Below, piece after piece: positions 20,311-28,309 of a stretch of DNA of 64,000 bases. Made by a program: the position numbers and the translations under genes. Under the pieces are notes generated by a model that saw only the letters and a list, made by a program, of their open reading frames with translations, was not told the DNA's origin and ran no database searches. The stretch spans positions 62,001 to 126,000 of the forward strand of contig JAETTM010000006.1 of NCBI GenBank assembly GCA_021769135.1. The letters are read 5' to 3'. Each line of letters starts with the position of its first letter. Positions within the stretch are counted from its first letter, which is position 1. The stretch is from Lachnospiraceae bacterium (GTDB taxonomy: Bacteria; Bacillota; Clostridia; Lachnospirales; Lachnospiraceae).

Positions 20311-20394
20311 GCAGGAATGGCGGAATTGGCAGACGCGCACGGTTCAGGTCCGTGTGGTAGCAATACCATGAGAGTTCAAGTCTCTTTTCCTGCA
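20311..20394 (+). tRNA. tRNA-Leu (CAG)
   Basis: GCAGGAA...TTCCTGCA acceptor; anticodon stem-loop CACGG TTCAGGT CCGTG; long variable arm. Confidence 0.93.
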
Positions 20395-20404
20395 TTAAAT
20401 AAAA

Positions 20405-20444
20405 CCTCGGAATACCGGCAAAATGGGATTCCGAGGTTGTTTGT
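20405..20444 (+). terminator. terminator of tRNA-Leu(CAG)
   Basis: CCTCGGAAT...ATTCCGAGG followed by TTGTTTGTT. Confidence 0.85.
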
Positions 20445-20700
20445 TATTAACACGGACTATGGCCCGAACAGATGAAAGCCTATGAAACCATCTTTCTTTT
20501 TATAAGAAACCTACTGACAGCCTTTACGCATACAGAACGAGACGCTTTTGAAATAATTCCAAGATATCCTCTACCGTTTCCATTGTATACCAAAGTTCTT
20601 GGTTGGAAATGTCATATCTCGCCCTGCCGCACAGGCCGTATGCTATAAAACAGCTAATTTCTATATAATCCAATAGCTATCCAAAAATTCAGTAACCTTT

Positions 20701-21798
20701 TCAATCATCACAATATTTTTTTACAATAGCCTCAAATTCCTCACGGACTTCGGTAAAAGCTTGCAGCATCTTAGATGAAAACTCGCCGCTTTGCCCGTTT
20801 ATAATCATCTGAAACGCCTTATCCGTCTTGTACGCCGCTTTGTAGACCCGCCTTGATGTAAGCGCATCATAAACATCCACCAGGGAGACAATCTGTGCAG
20901 CAATGCTGATTTCCTCCCCCTTTAGGCCGTCCGGATAACCCTTCCCATCATATTTCTCATGATGATGCCTTGCGATATCATAGACATAACTGTAGAATTC
21001 TTCATCATCTATATGAATTAGCCTGTCAATAATTTCCGCCCCACGCGTCGTATGGGATTTAATCACTTCGAATTCGTCTTCGTTCAATTTGCTTGCTTTT
21101 AATATAATATTATCCGGAACCACTATCTTGCCAATATCATGCAAAACAGATGCCCGTCCAATCATTTCCACCTTTTCTTTTGTCAGTTCGTACTCCGGAT
21201 ACAGCTTCATTACACTTGTGCCAAGGCTAAAGGAAAACTCCCTGATTCTTTTTATATGCTGCTCCGATTCCAGGTTTCTGAACTCCACAATATTGCTTAA
21301 AGAGTCAACTATGATTTCATCCGTATGCTTTTGCTTTTCCGTCATAAGCTTCAGCATTTCATTTTGCTTTTTCAGCTTTTCCGTCTGCGTTTTTACCGTA
21401 ACCTCAAGCTGCCTTTTATACTGGAACACTTCCACCACGTTATCCACAAGCTGGGTTAACGCATCGGAATGGAACGGCTTTTTAATATAACTCACAATTC
21501 CGTATTCATATCCTATTTTCTCATACTCCGTCGTTTTATCATCAGTTATCATGATAAAAGGAATTCGTTTCAAAAAACCTTTTTGGCTCAGATGATTCAG
21601 CACCTTAAAATTATCTTTAGCCGGTATCATAATATTCACTAAAACAACGGCAATTGCAGAAGCATGCTTTCTGAAAACTTCAATCCCATCCCTTTCGTTC
21701 GCCACTTCCTGGATTTTATATTTGTCCTGTAATAACTCCACCAATCTGGAACGATTAGCATCATCGTCTTCAAGTATTAAAATCGTATCGCGTACCAT
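20701..21798 (-). CDS. response regulator with HD-GYP domain (probable c-di-GMP phosphodiesterase)
   Basis: Receiver (TILILEDDDANRSRLVELLQ), then HDIGK and HHEKYDGKGYPDGLKGEEI motifs. Confidence 0.93.
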   Translation of the reverse strand: MVRDTILILEDDDANRSRLVELLQDKYKIQEVANERDGIEVFRKHASAIAVVLVNIMIPAKDNFKVLNHLSQKGFLKRIPFIMITDDKTTEYEKIGYEYGIVSYIKKPFHSDALTQLVDNVVEVFQYKRQLEVTVKTQTEKLKKQNEMLKLMTEKQKHTDEIIVDSLSNIVEFRNLESEQHIKRIREFSFSLGTSVMKLYPEYELTKEKVEMIGRASVLHDIGKIVVPDNIILKASKLNEDEFEVIKSHTTRGAEIIDRLIHIDDEEFYSYVYDIARHHHEKYDGKGYPDGLKGEEISIAAQIVSLVDVYDALTSRRVYKAAYKTDKAFQMIINGQSGEFSSKMLQAFTEVREEFEAIVKKYCDD

Positions 21799-21818
21799 TC
21801 CCTACATTTATCTCCTTC

Positions 21819-23885
21819 TTATAGTCTAACCATTACCACATTGCTGTTTCTCAGTTTAAAAATAATTCGGAACACCTGAGATGGCAACGTATATCGAATT
21901 GTATTAATGTCGATGATGCTCCCCTCATACGCATATCCTCTGACAATAACCGCTTTCATATCCTGGTCGGTCATATTGGTCAGCTTAGATATATCCGCAT
22001 CCAATTCGGCCAATTCATGATCCTTTGTAACAATAGCTGCATTTAGTTTTTGAATAAGTTCTACAGCCTTCTCTTTATTTGGGGGAAGCGTCTGCAAAAT
22101 CCGATTCCAATGCTCTTCCAACATTGACAATTCCCCTAAAATCTGCTCCCGCTTTGCCGCATATTCGGCTTGCTTCTTGTCGTAAAGTTTATTTTTCCCA
22201 ACCTCCAAAAGCGTCCTTAAGCGAGACTTGTTCCCTAAATTATATGTATCCACGCCCATTACCGCACAGGTTCTGCCGCCAAGAAGCATCCCCTTAGTAC
22301 CGGAAACAATCACTTTTCCCATCGTATAGATATTGCTGTTCATAATGTAATTGGCTTTTACATTGCCTTCCGCATTGATATTGGCGGCCTCGAAAAAGCT
22401 TCCCGAGACTTCCCCTTTCGCCTCAATGAAACAGTCGTATTTCGAGCAGCTGCCTTTCTTTATCATTACATTGCCGCCAGCTATTAACCTTCCCGCCTCC
22501 ACATTATGCTCCACTATAATATCCCCGGTTGCTGAAATATAGCCGCCGGAATAGACGCTGCCAATCACATAAACGGAGCCGTCAACCTCCAGCTTCCCTG
22601 TAACCGCTGTTACGTCTTCCCGGACGATAACCATATTGGTAATAATAATCTGCCCGTTAACATATTCGAATTTTCCGCCAAACGCTGCAAGATATGTCAC
22701 CCCATCCGGCGCAACTGTGAAGCCTTTCCCTTTTAACGGCTTTTTTTCAATTCCGCTGTTTGCGTGAAGCACTTCGCCAAAAACGTTCTGCCCATCCGTT
22801 CCTTTCTTAGCCGGATGATATAGGGCAATCCTTTCCCCTTCATCCACCATCTCAAACGCTTCGATATTTGCATAATCAACGCCCCCGTCCGGGAGAGGGG
22901 CCGGGATACGGGGCAAATCAAGACGGACGAAAAACTCATACCAGCCGTTTTCGCCGGTCTCAGCAGGCGTTCCCTCCGCAATCAATATTTTTTCGTTCAT
23001 CCGCCTTTTTTTAACCATATCGGTAATGGCTTCATGTTTAATTCCAATGGAGATGCCCCTCATCTTCAATGTCTCATAAATGTCGTCTTCTGTAACCGTA
23101 TTCCCTGGAATCCTTTGGATAAAGGCAAAAGCTTTCGTTCCGTTTTCCTCTACAAAAATACTGAATTCCTTTTTCGTCCAAGACTTCAGGTCGATTCCCA
23201 ACTTATCTGCGGTTGTATACTTCGCTGTTTTTTCCTTTAATAATTGCTCCCTTTTTTCCTTCATGTCCGTTCCGGAAAAAATCAGTTTTGCATAAGACGA
23301 CACATCCAGGCCAGCCTCCAGGCCAAGGCGTATTTCCTTCATCTGCCAGTGGCTGAATAAATAATTGGTATAGCAGGATACTTTTAGCTTTTTCTCCAAA
23401 CCAAGGCGTATTTCCCTCATCTGCATCCAGTTATACTGGGAATTAGCATATACAGATACATCCAGTTCCTCATACAGCCCTATCCTGATTTCATGAATCT
23501 GCTGCACATACATGTCGTCGGTAAGCCATGTATCTATAGGGAGGCCGTCTTCCAAGGCAAGCCTAATCTGCTCCAGCTCATCATCCACAAATCCCCTCTC
23601 CAAATAACCGGTAAGGTCATTAGAAGAATAAATGGAAAGCCTAATCTGCTTCATAGTCTCATAGCTGTACGAAGGCTCCGCATATATCGAAACGTCTACT
23701 TTATCTTTAATCCCCATTCGAATCTGCTCCATTTGGAGCCAATTGAATTCCGGATTGGAATACAAAGAGGTATCCAGCCCTTCTTCTTTGCCGAGAAGAA
23801 TTTCCTGGTATTGCTCTTTCATATATTCGGACTTTTCTATTATTTCTAACTGAGAATTTCGGGGCGAATATTGATTCACATGCAT
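21819..23885 (-). CDS. DUF342/FapA-family protein with N-terminal ~26-aa tandem repeats
   Basis: C-terminal FapA-like beta-helix (VDGSVYVIGSVYSGGYISATGDIIVEHNVEAGRLIAGGNVMIKKG); N-terminal repeats of consensus MxxIRxGLexgLDVSxYAxxxxxx. Confidence 0.88.
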   Translation of the reverse strand: MHVNQYSPRNSQLEIIEKSEYMKEQYQEILLGKEEGLDTSLYSNPEFNWLQMEQIRMGIKDKVDVSIYAEPSYSYETMKQIRLSIYSSNDLTGYLERGFVDDELEQIRLALEDGLPIDTWLTDDMYVQQIHEIRIGLYEELDVSVYANSQYNWMQMREIRLGLEKKLKVSCYTNYLFSHWQMKEIRLGLEAGLDVSSYAKLIFSGTDMKEKREQLLKEKTAKYTTADKLGIDLKSWTKKEFSIFVEENGTKAFAFIQRIPGNTVTEDDIYETLKMRGISIGIKHEAITDMVKKRRMNEKILIAEGTPAETGENGWYEFFVRLDLPRIPAPLPDGGVDYANIEAFEMVDEGERIALYHPAKKGTDGQNVFGEVLHANSGIEKKPLKGKGFTVAPDGVTYLAAFGGKFEYVNGQIIITNMVIVREDVTAVTGKLEVDGSVYVIGSVYSGGYISATGDIIVEHNVEAGRLIAGGNVMIKKGSCSKYDCFIEAKGEVSGSFFEAANINAEGNVKANYIMNSNIYTMGKVIVSGTKGMLLGGRTCAVMGVDTYNLGNKSRLRTLLEVGKNKLYDKKQAEYAAKREQILGELSMLEEHWNRILQTLPPNKEKAVELIQKLNAAIVTKDHELAELDADISKLTNMTDQDMKAVIVRGYAYEGSIIDINTIRYTLPSQVFRIIFKLRNSNVVMVRL

Positions 23886-23985
23886 ATCGAAACTTAGCCT
23901 TTCATTAAAATTGTGTAATATACGATATTATACAATATTTATGCGAAAAAATCTATAGGAAATTTACCCTGCAAACACTCTCTTT

Positions 23986-24129
23986 GTAACAGTTCAGCCT
24001 TTCGGCTGCCCTGTTACGGAACCCGGCCATTTTGAGTTTTGCCTGCGGCAAAAGGGCCGGATTCGTTGCCACCTCTGCACATTGGCACGGACTTTGCAGC
24101 AAGTGCAAAGTCCTGGGCTGAACTGTTAC
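23986..24129. other. multi-branched inverted-repeat element (candidate structured RNA or MITE)
   Basis: Closing stem GTAACAGTTCAGCC/GGCTGAACTGTTAC (14 bp perfect) around several internal hairpins. Confidence 0.75.
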
Positions 24130-24156
24130 CTCTCTTTGCCTATTCTCCCTGACGCA

Positions 24157-25971
24157 TCACTTTATGGGCGCCGTCGCCTCCGCCAGCCATTCCCGCTCTT
24201 CTTCGGTCAAATACTCTTGTGTCTTTGCATACACCTGTTCGTGGTAGTGGTTCAGCCGCTCCACATCCGCCGGCTGCATATAGGAAATGTCGATTCCTTC
24301 CCTGTCAATGGGCACAAAGGTAAGGGTGCGGAAGCGCATAAACTGCCCATCCCCATTTTTCTCCGCATTTTCCGCCACAAGGATATTTTCTATACGGATG
24401 CCATGGCTGTTCTCCTTGTAAACCCCCGGTTCGTTGGAAACAATCATCCCCGGCTCGATTACCGCCTCCTTCATTGCGGATGTATAGCGCCAGCGTATGT
24501 TCTGGGGGCCTTCGTGGACATTCAGCATATAGCCGATGCCATGCCCTGTTCCGCATTTATAATCAATCCCTTTCTCCCAAAGGGGCTGCCTGGCCAGGAT
24601 GTCCAGGTTCCTCCCTGTACACCCATATAAAAATTTCGCATCCGTCAGATGCAGCATCCCCATGGCCACTAACGTATAATGCATCCTTATTTCATCGCTT
24701 ATTTCCCCTAGCACAATTGTCCTGGTCACATCCGTAGTTCCGCCCAGATACTGTCCGCCGGAGTCCACCAGGAGCATCCCTTCCTCAGAGAGCACTTTAT
24801 GGTTCTCCTCCGTGGCTTCATAATGCATCATAGCCGCGCTGTCTTTATAAGCGCTGATAGTGGGAAAAGATAAATCCAGGAAGCCTTCCGTATTCCGGCG
24901 CAGGTTATCCAAGTATTCCGCAGCCGATACTTCCGTTATCTCCTGTTTCCCGATATTCTTTTTCAGCCAGTAAATAAATTTGATAACGGCTGCGCTGTCC
25001 TTCCGATACACCTCTTCGATTTTTGAAAGCTCCGTAGCGTTTTTTACCGCCTTCATTAACTCTGTCGGGTTATCCCCCGCCACAGGCTCCGTATGTCCGG
25101 CAACCGCTTTATATAATGCAAAGCTAATGTTATTCTCATCCACCAGGACCTTCCCTTTATAATCGTATCCATCCAGGAAATCCCCGATTTCCTCATATCC
25201 TTTCACCGTAATATGGTTATCCCTGGCATACCGGGCGAATTCCTCCGTCACCTCTGGCTGTTGGATAAAAAAGTACATTTCCTCCATAGTCAGGAAGCCG
25301 TAGGACAGGGCCACCGGGTTGCACTTCACGTCATTTCCCCTGATATTGAGAAGCCACATCAGGTCATCCAGTTTGCTTAATAAAAGGTATTGCGCCCCCG
25401 CTTCTTTTACTTTTTCCCGCACATCCTTTAACTTTTCCCCTACGCTCCTGCCGCTTATTTCGTCCTGCAGAACCGTCACTTCATGACAGGGCAGCTTCGG
25501 GCGGTCCGCCCATACTCCTGCCGCCAAATCCATCCCATAGCAGATTTCTATCCCTTTCCCCCCCGGCGCTTTCCCAGCCAGCTTTTTTTCCAGCTTGCGG
25601 CCTTCCATGCAGCTTACCGTACGCCCATCAAAGCCCAGCTTTTGCCCCTCCTTCATGTTCTCATATAAGAAATCCGGTATCTCCGGCACCCCTTCTTCCT
25701 GCATCCGGAACAAAGTTACCCCCGTTCCCTCCAGTTCCCGTTCCGCTTGTATGAAATACCGCCCGTCCGTCCACAGGCCTGCCATATCCTGCCCGACCAC
25801 CAATGTTCCGTTAGAGCCCGTAAATCCCGAAAAATATTCCCTGGCCTTAAAAAAATCATCCACATATTCCGAATTATGAAAATCGGACGTAGGAATCATA
25901 TAAAAATCCACGCCTTCCTTTCGCATCTCACTCCTTAATAATGTCAGCCTTGTTTGAATCTTCTCATTCAT
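24157..25971 (-). CDS. Xaa-Pro aminopeptidase (M24 family)
   Basis: M24 C-terminal motifs (LLVDSGGQYLGGTTDVTRT; YKCGTGHGIGYMLNVHEGPQ; IVSNEPGVYKENSHGIRIEN). Confidence 0.93.
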   Translation of the reverse strand: MNEKIQTRLTLLRSEMRKEGVDFYMIPTSDFHNSEYVDDFFKAREYFSGFTGSNGTLVVGQDMAGLWTDGRYFIQAERELEGTGVTLFRMQEEGVPEIPDFLYENMKEGQKLGFDGRTVSCMEGRKLEKKLAGKAPGGKGIEICYGMDLAAGVWADRPKLPCHEVTVLQDEISGRSVGEKLKDVREKVKEAGAQYLLLSKLDDLMWLLNIRGNDVKCNPVALSYGFLTMEEMYFFIQQPEVTEEFARYARDNHITVKGYEEIGDFLDGYDYKGKVLVDENNISFALYKAVAGHTEPVAGDNPTELMKAVKNATELSKIEEVYRKDSAAVIKFIYWLKKNIGKQEITEVSAAEYLDNLRRNTEGFLDLSFPTISAYKDSAAMMHYEATEENHKVLSEEGMLLVDSGGQYLGGTTDVTRTIVLGEISDEIRMHYTLVAMGMLHLTDAKFLYGCTGRNLDILARQPLWEKGIDYKCGTGHGIGYMLNVHEGPQNIRWRYTSAMKEAVIEPGMIVSNEPGVYKENSHGIRIENILVAENAEKNGDGQFMRFRTLTFVPIDREGIDISYMQPADVERLNHYHEQVYAKTQEYLTEEEREWLAEATAPIK

Positions 25972-25991
25972 TTTCCATCATTTCCTTTCTT

Positions 25992-26045
25992 ATTCCAGTT
26001 CCGCAAATTTCAGACTTTTGCTGTTTTCCAGTTCCGCAAATCTCC
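25992..26045. repeat. minimal copy of the ATTCCAGTTCCGCA hairpin-repeat family
   Basis: ATTCCAGTTCCGCAAATTTCAGACTTTTGCTGTTTTCCAGTTCCGCA: same boundary sequences as the 37.4-kb array but the interior is missing. Confidence 0.7.
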
Positions 26046-26218
26046 ACAATCGTTTTATCCGTTTTTATCAGTTCTCTTTTGCTTTTTCCGTCCGGCACAA
26101 ATCTGAATACAATAAATTCGACTATATCATCGGTATTATTTTCAAATGTATGAATACTGTTGTGCACTCTCACGATATCACCGGGAACTGCTTTGCCCCT
26201 TTCTGAATTAATTTATTA
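26046..26218 (-). pseudogene. C-terminal remnant of a cupin-domain protein
   Basis: INSERGKAVPGDIVRVHNSIHTFENNTDDIVEFIVFRFVPDGKSKRELIKTDKTIVE; in-frame stop upstream, N-terminal half absent. Confidence 0.6.
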
Positions 26219-26371
26219 TACCAGCTTTCCTGCCAAAGCACAAATATTTCCAGAATTTTTTCACTTTTCCCTACAATTCCTCCCTGTTTTATGGTATGAT
26301 GTAGTTGTTAATGGTCTTTTTTTACCATACCCACCGATAACTTGTAACATAATCTTGAAAGGGGGCCAGCT

Positions 26372-27739
26372 ATGGAACACAACATTTACTCTGAAATAAC
26401 ACCCGAAATCATACAGCTTGCCAAGTTAAACGAAGAGGCCGATATGATTGCTACTGAGCTGTTTACAAAATTTGATGTGAAGAGAGGGCTCAGGGATTTA
26501 AACGGGAAGGGCGTTCTGGCAGGTCTCACCCGCATATCCGATGTGCGCGCTAACCGTATGGTGGACGGCGTACAGATTCCTATTCATGGAGACTTATTTT
26601 ATCGTGGCTACAATGTAAAGGATCTGGTTGCCGGTTTTACGAAAGATAACAGGTTTGGTTTTGAAGAAGTTACATACCTTTTATTATTTGATAAGCTCCC
26701 CAACAAAAAGGAATTGGAGGATTTCCAGAATTTGCTTGCCTTTTACCGCAATCTGCCTACCAGTTTCGTCCGGGATATTATTATGAAAGCGCCCAGCAAG
26801 GATATGATGAATACGTTGGCAAGGAGCGTCCTCACCCTTTATTCTTATGACGACCGTGCCGACGACACTTCTCTGCCCAACGTGCTCAGGCAATGCCTGC
26901 AGCTTATCAGCCTGTTTCCTTTGTTATCCATCTATGGTTATCAGGCATACAGCTATTACCATGACGGAAAGAGCCTGTATATCCACTCCCCGCAGCCGGA
27001 ACTTTCCGCTGCGGAAAATATACTGCATATTCTCCGTCCCGACAGCGCATACACTCCTTTGGAAGCCAGGATTCTGGATATTGCCCTGGTTCTGCATATG
27101 GAACATGGCGGCGGCAACAACTCCACATTCACCACCCATGTGGTAACTTCCTCCCTCACCGATACCTATTCCGTCATCGCTGCGGCTATCGGTTCCCTGA
27201 AAGGGCCCAGGCATGGGGGCGCCAATATAAAAGTGGTGCAAATGTTTGAAGACATGAAACGGGAGGTATATGACTGGACCGATGAGGAAGAAGTATCCGT
27301 TTACTTGACAAAGCTTTTAAACAAAGATGCTTTTGACCATGCCGGGCTCATATACGGCGTAGGGCATGCGGTTTACTCCAAGTCCGACCCCCGTGCTATT
27401 ATTTTCAAGTCTTTTGTGGAAAAATTGTCCGAGGAAAAGGGGTTGCAGCGTGAATTCGCCTTATATTCCCTGGTAGAAAGGCTGGCGCCTGAAGTCATCG
27501 CAAAGGAACGGCAGATTTATAAAGGGGTAAGCATTAACGTAGACTTTTACTCCGGTTTTGTATATCATATGCTGGAGCTGCCCATGGAATTGTATACGCC
27601 TATTTTCGCCATGGCCCGTATTTCCGGATGGAGCGCCCATCGCATGGAGGAGTTGGCCAACAACGGCAAGATTATCCGCCCGGCCTACAAGCCCATAGGG
27701 ATTGACCATCCTTACATGGATATCGCTTCCAGGCCTTGA
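26372..27739 (+). CDS. gltA: citrate synthase
   Basis: HMEHGGGNNSTFTTHVVTSSLTDTYSVIAAAIGSLKGPRHGGAN; GVGHAVYSKSDPRA; GFVYHMLELPMELYTPIFAMARISGWSAHRMEE. Confidence 0.95.
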   Translation: MEHNIYSEITPEIIQLAKLNEEADMIATELFTKFDVKRGLRDLNGKGVLAGLTRISDVRANRMVDGVQIPIHGDLFYRGYNVKDLVAGFTKDNRFGFEEVTYLLLFDKLPNKKELEDFQNLLAFYRNLPTSFVRDIIMKAPSKDMMNTLARSVLTLYSYDDRADDTSLPNVLRQCLQLISLFPLLSIYGYQAYSYYHDGKSLYIHSPQPELSAAENILHILRPDSAYTPLEARILDIALVLHMEHGGGNNSTFTTHVVTSSLTDTYSVIAAAIGSLKGPRHGGANIKVVQMFEDMKREVYDWTDEEEVSVYLTKLLNKDAFDHAGLIYGVGHAVYSKSDPRAIIFKSFVEKLSEEKGLQREFALYSLVERLAPEVIAKERQIYKGVSINVDFYSGFVYHMLELPMELYTPIFAMARISGWSAHRMEELANNGKIIRPAYKPIGIDHPYMDIASRP

Positions 27740-27789
27740 CGCCGTATGATTCGATAAGTTTATAATCGAGCAGGGGAATGTGCTTCTCC

Positions 27790-27850
27790 CCCACTCGCCG
27801 CGTCTCCATGCGCCGCCTTAGCGGCATATTTCCTCTGCATGGGGCTTCGC
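27790..27850 (+). repeat. 3'-UTR hairpin element (ACTCGCCG family, copy 1)
   Basis: ACTCGCCG...CCATGC(27806-27811)/GCATGG(27837-27842) with inner GCCGC-CTTA-GCGGC; similar layout at 62.47 kb. Confidence 0.6.
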
Positions 27851-27858
27851 ATAAAAAC

Positions 27859-27892
27859 GGGGCTGTTATTATTGACAGCCCCACTTTTTTTG
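27859..27892 (+). terminator. rho-independent terminator after citrate synthase
   Basis: GGGGCTGTtattattgACAGCCCC followed by T-run. Confidence 0.9.
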
Positions 27893-27947
27893 CAATTGCC
27901 TTCCTTGGTTTTTAATGCAAAAAGGCAAATTCCAAACTCTTTTTATT

Positions 27948-28289
27948 TTAATCAATAAATTTCTTCCTGGCCTTCGCCGAAGCCACTGCAAAACAGATAA
28001 TTACGATTAAGTAACCGCCGGTAGCCAGCAGAGAAAGATATCCCGGCCAATTCAGCCGGGTACTCAGCACTCCCAGTCCTCCTACCGCAATAGCCAGCAC
28101 GCCGATGACCAGCACCCTGCCATACATATAATTGATAAAGCCTTCTTTATCCCTTATCCTGTTGACATCCACATCCTTGCTGACAATAACCCCCGTTTTT
28201 ACCTCGCCGCTTTGCTTCATATTGACAGCCGTATAAACGAGATACAGCCCGCTTAAAATAATCAGATAGTCAAATAAATTAGTTCCCAT
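27948..28289 (-). CDS. small membrane protein of unknown function
   Basis: 113 aa, three hydrophobic segments, follows thrC on the same strand. Confidence 0.75.
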   Translation of the reverse strand: MGTNLFDYLIILSGLYLVYTAVNMKQSGEVKTGVIVSKDVDVNRIRDKEGFINYMYGRVLVIGVLAIAVGGLGVLSTRLNWPGYLSLLATGGYLIVIICFAVASAKARKKFID

Positions 28290-28309
28290 ATCTTCCTCTT
28301 TTCTCTCCG

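Noticed and set aside
27672-27884. 70-aa minus-strand ORF (MGLSIITAPFLCEAPCRGNMPLRRRMETRRVGEKHIP...)
   Set aside because: Covers the 3'-UTR hairpin element and terminator of citrate synthase; better explained as RNA structure
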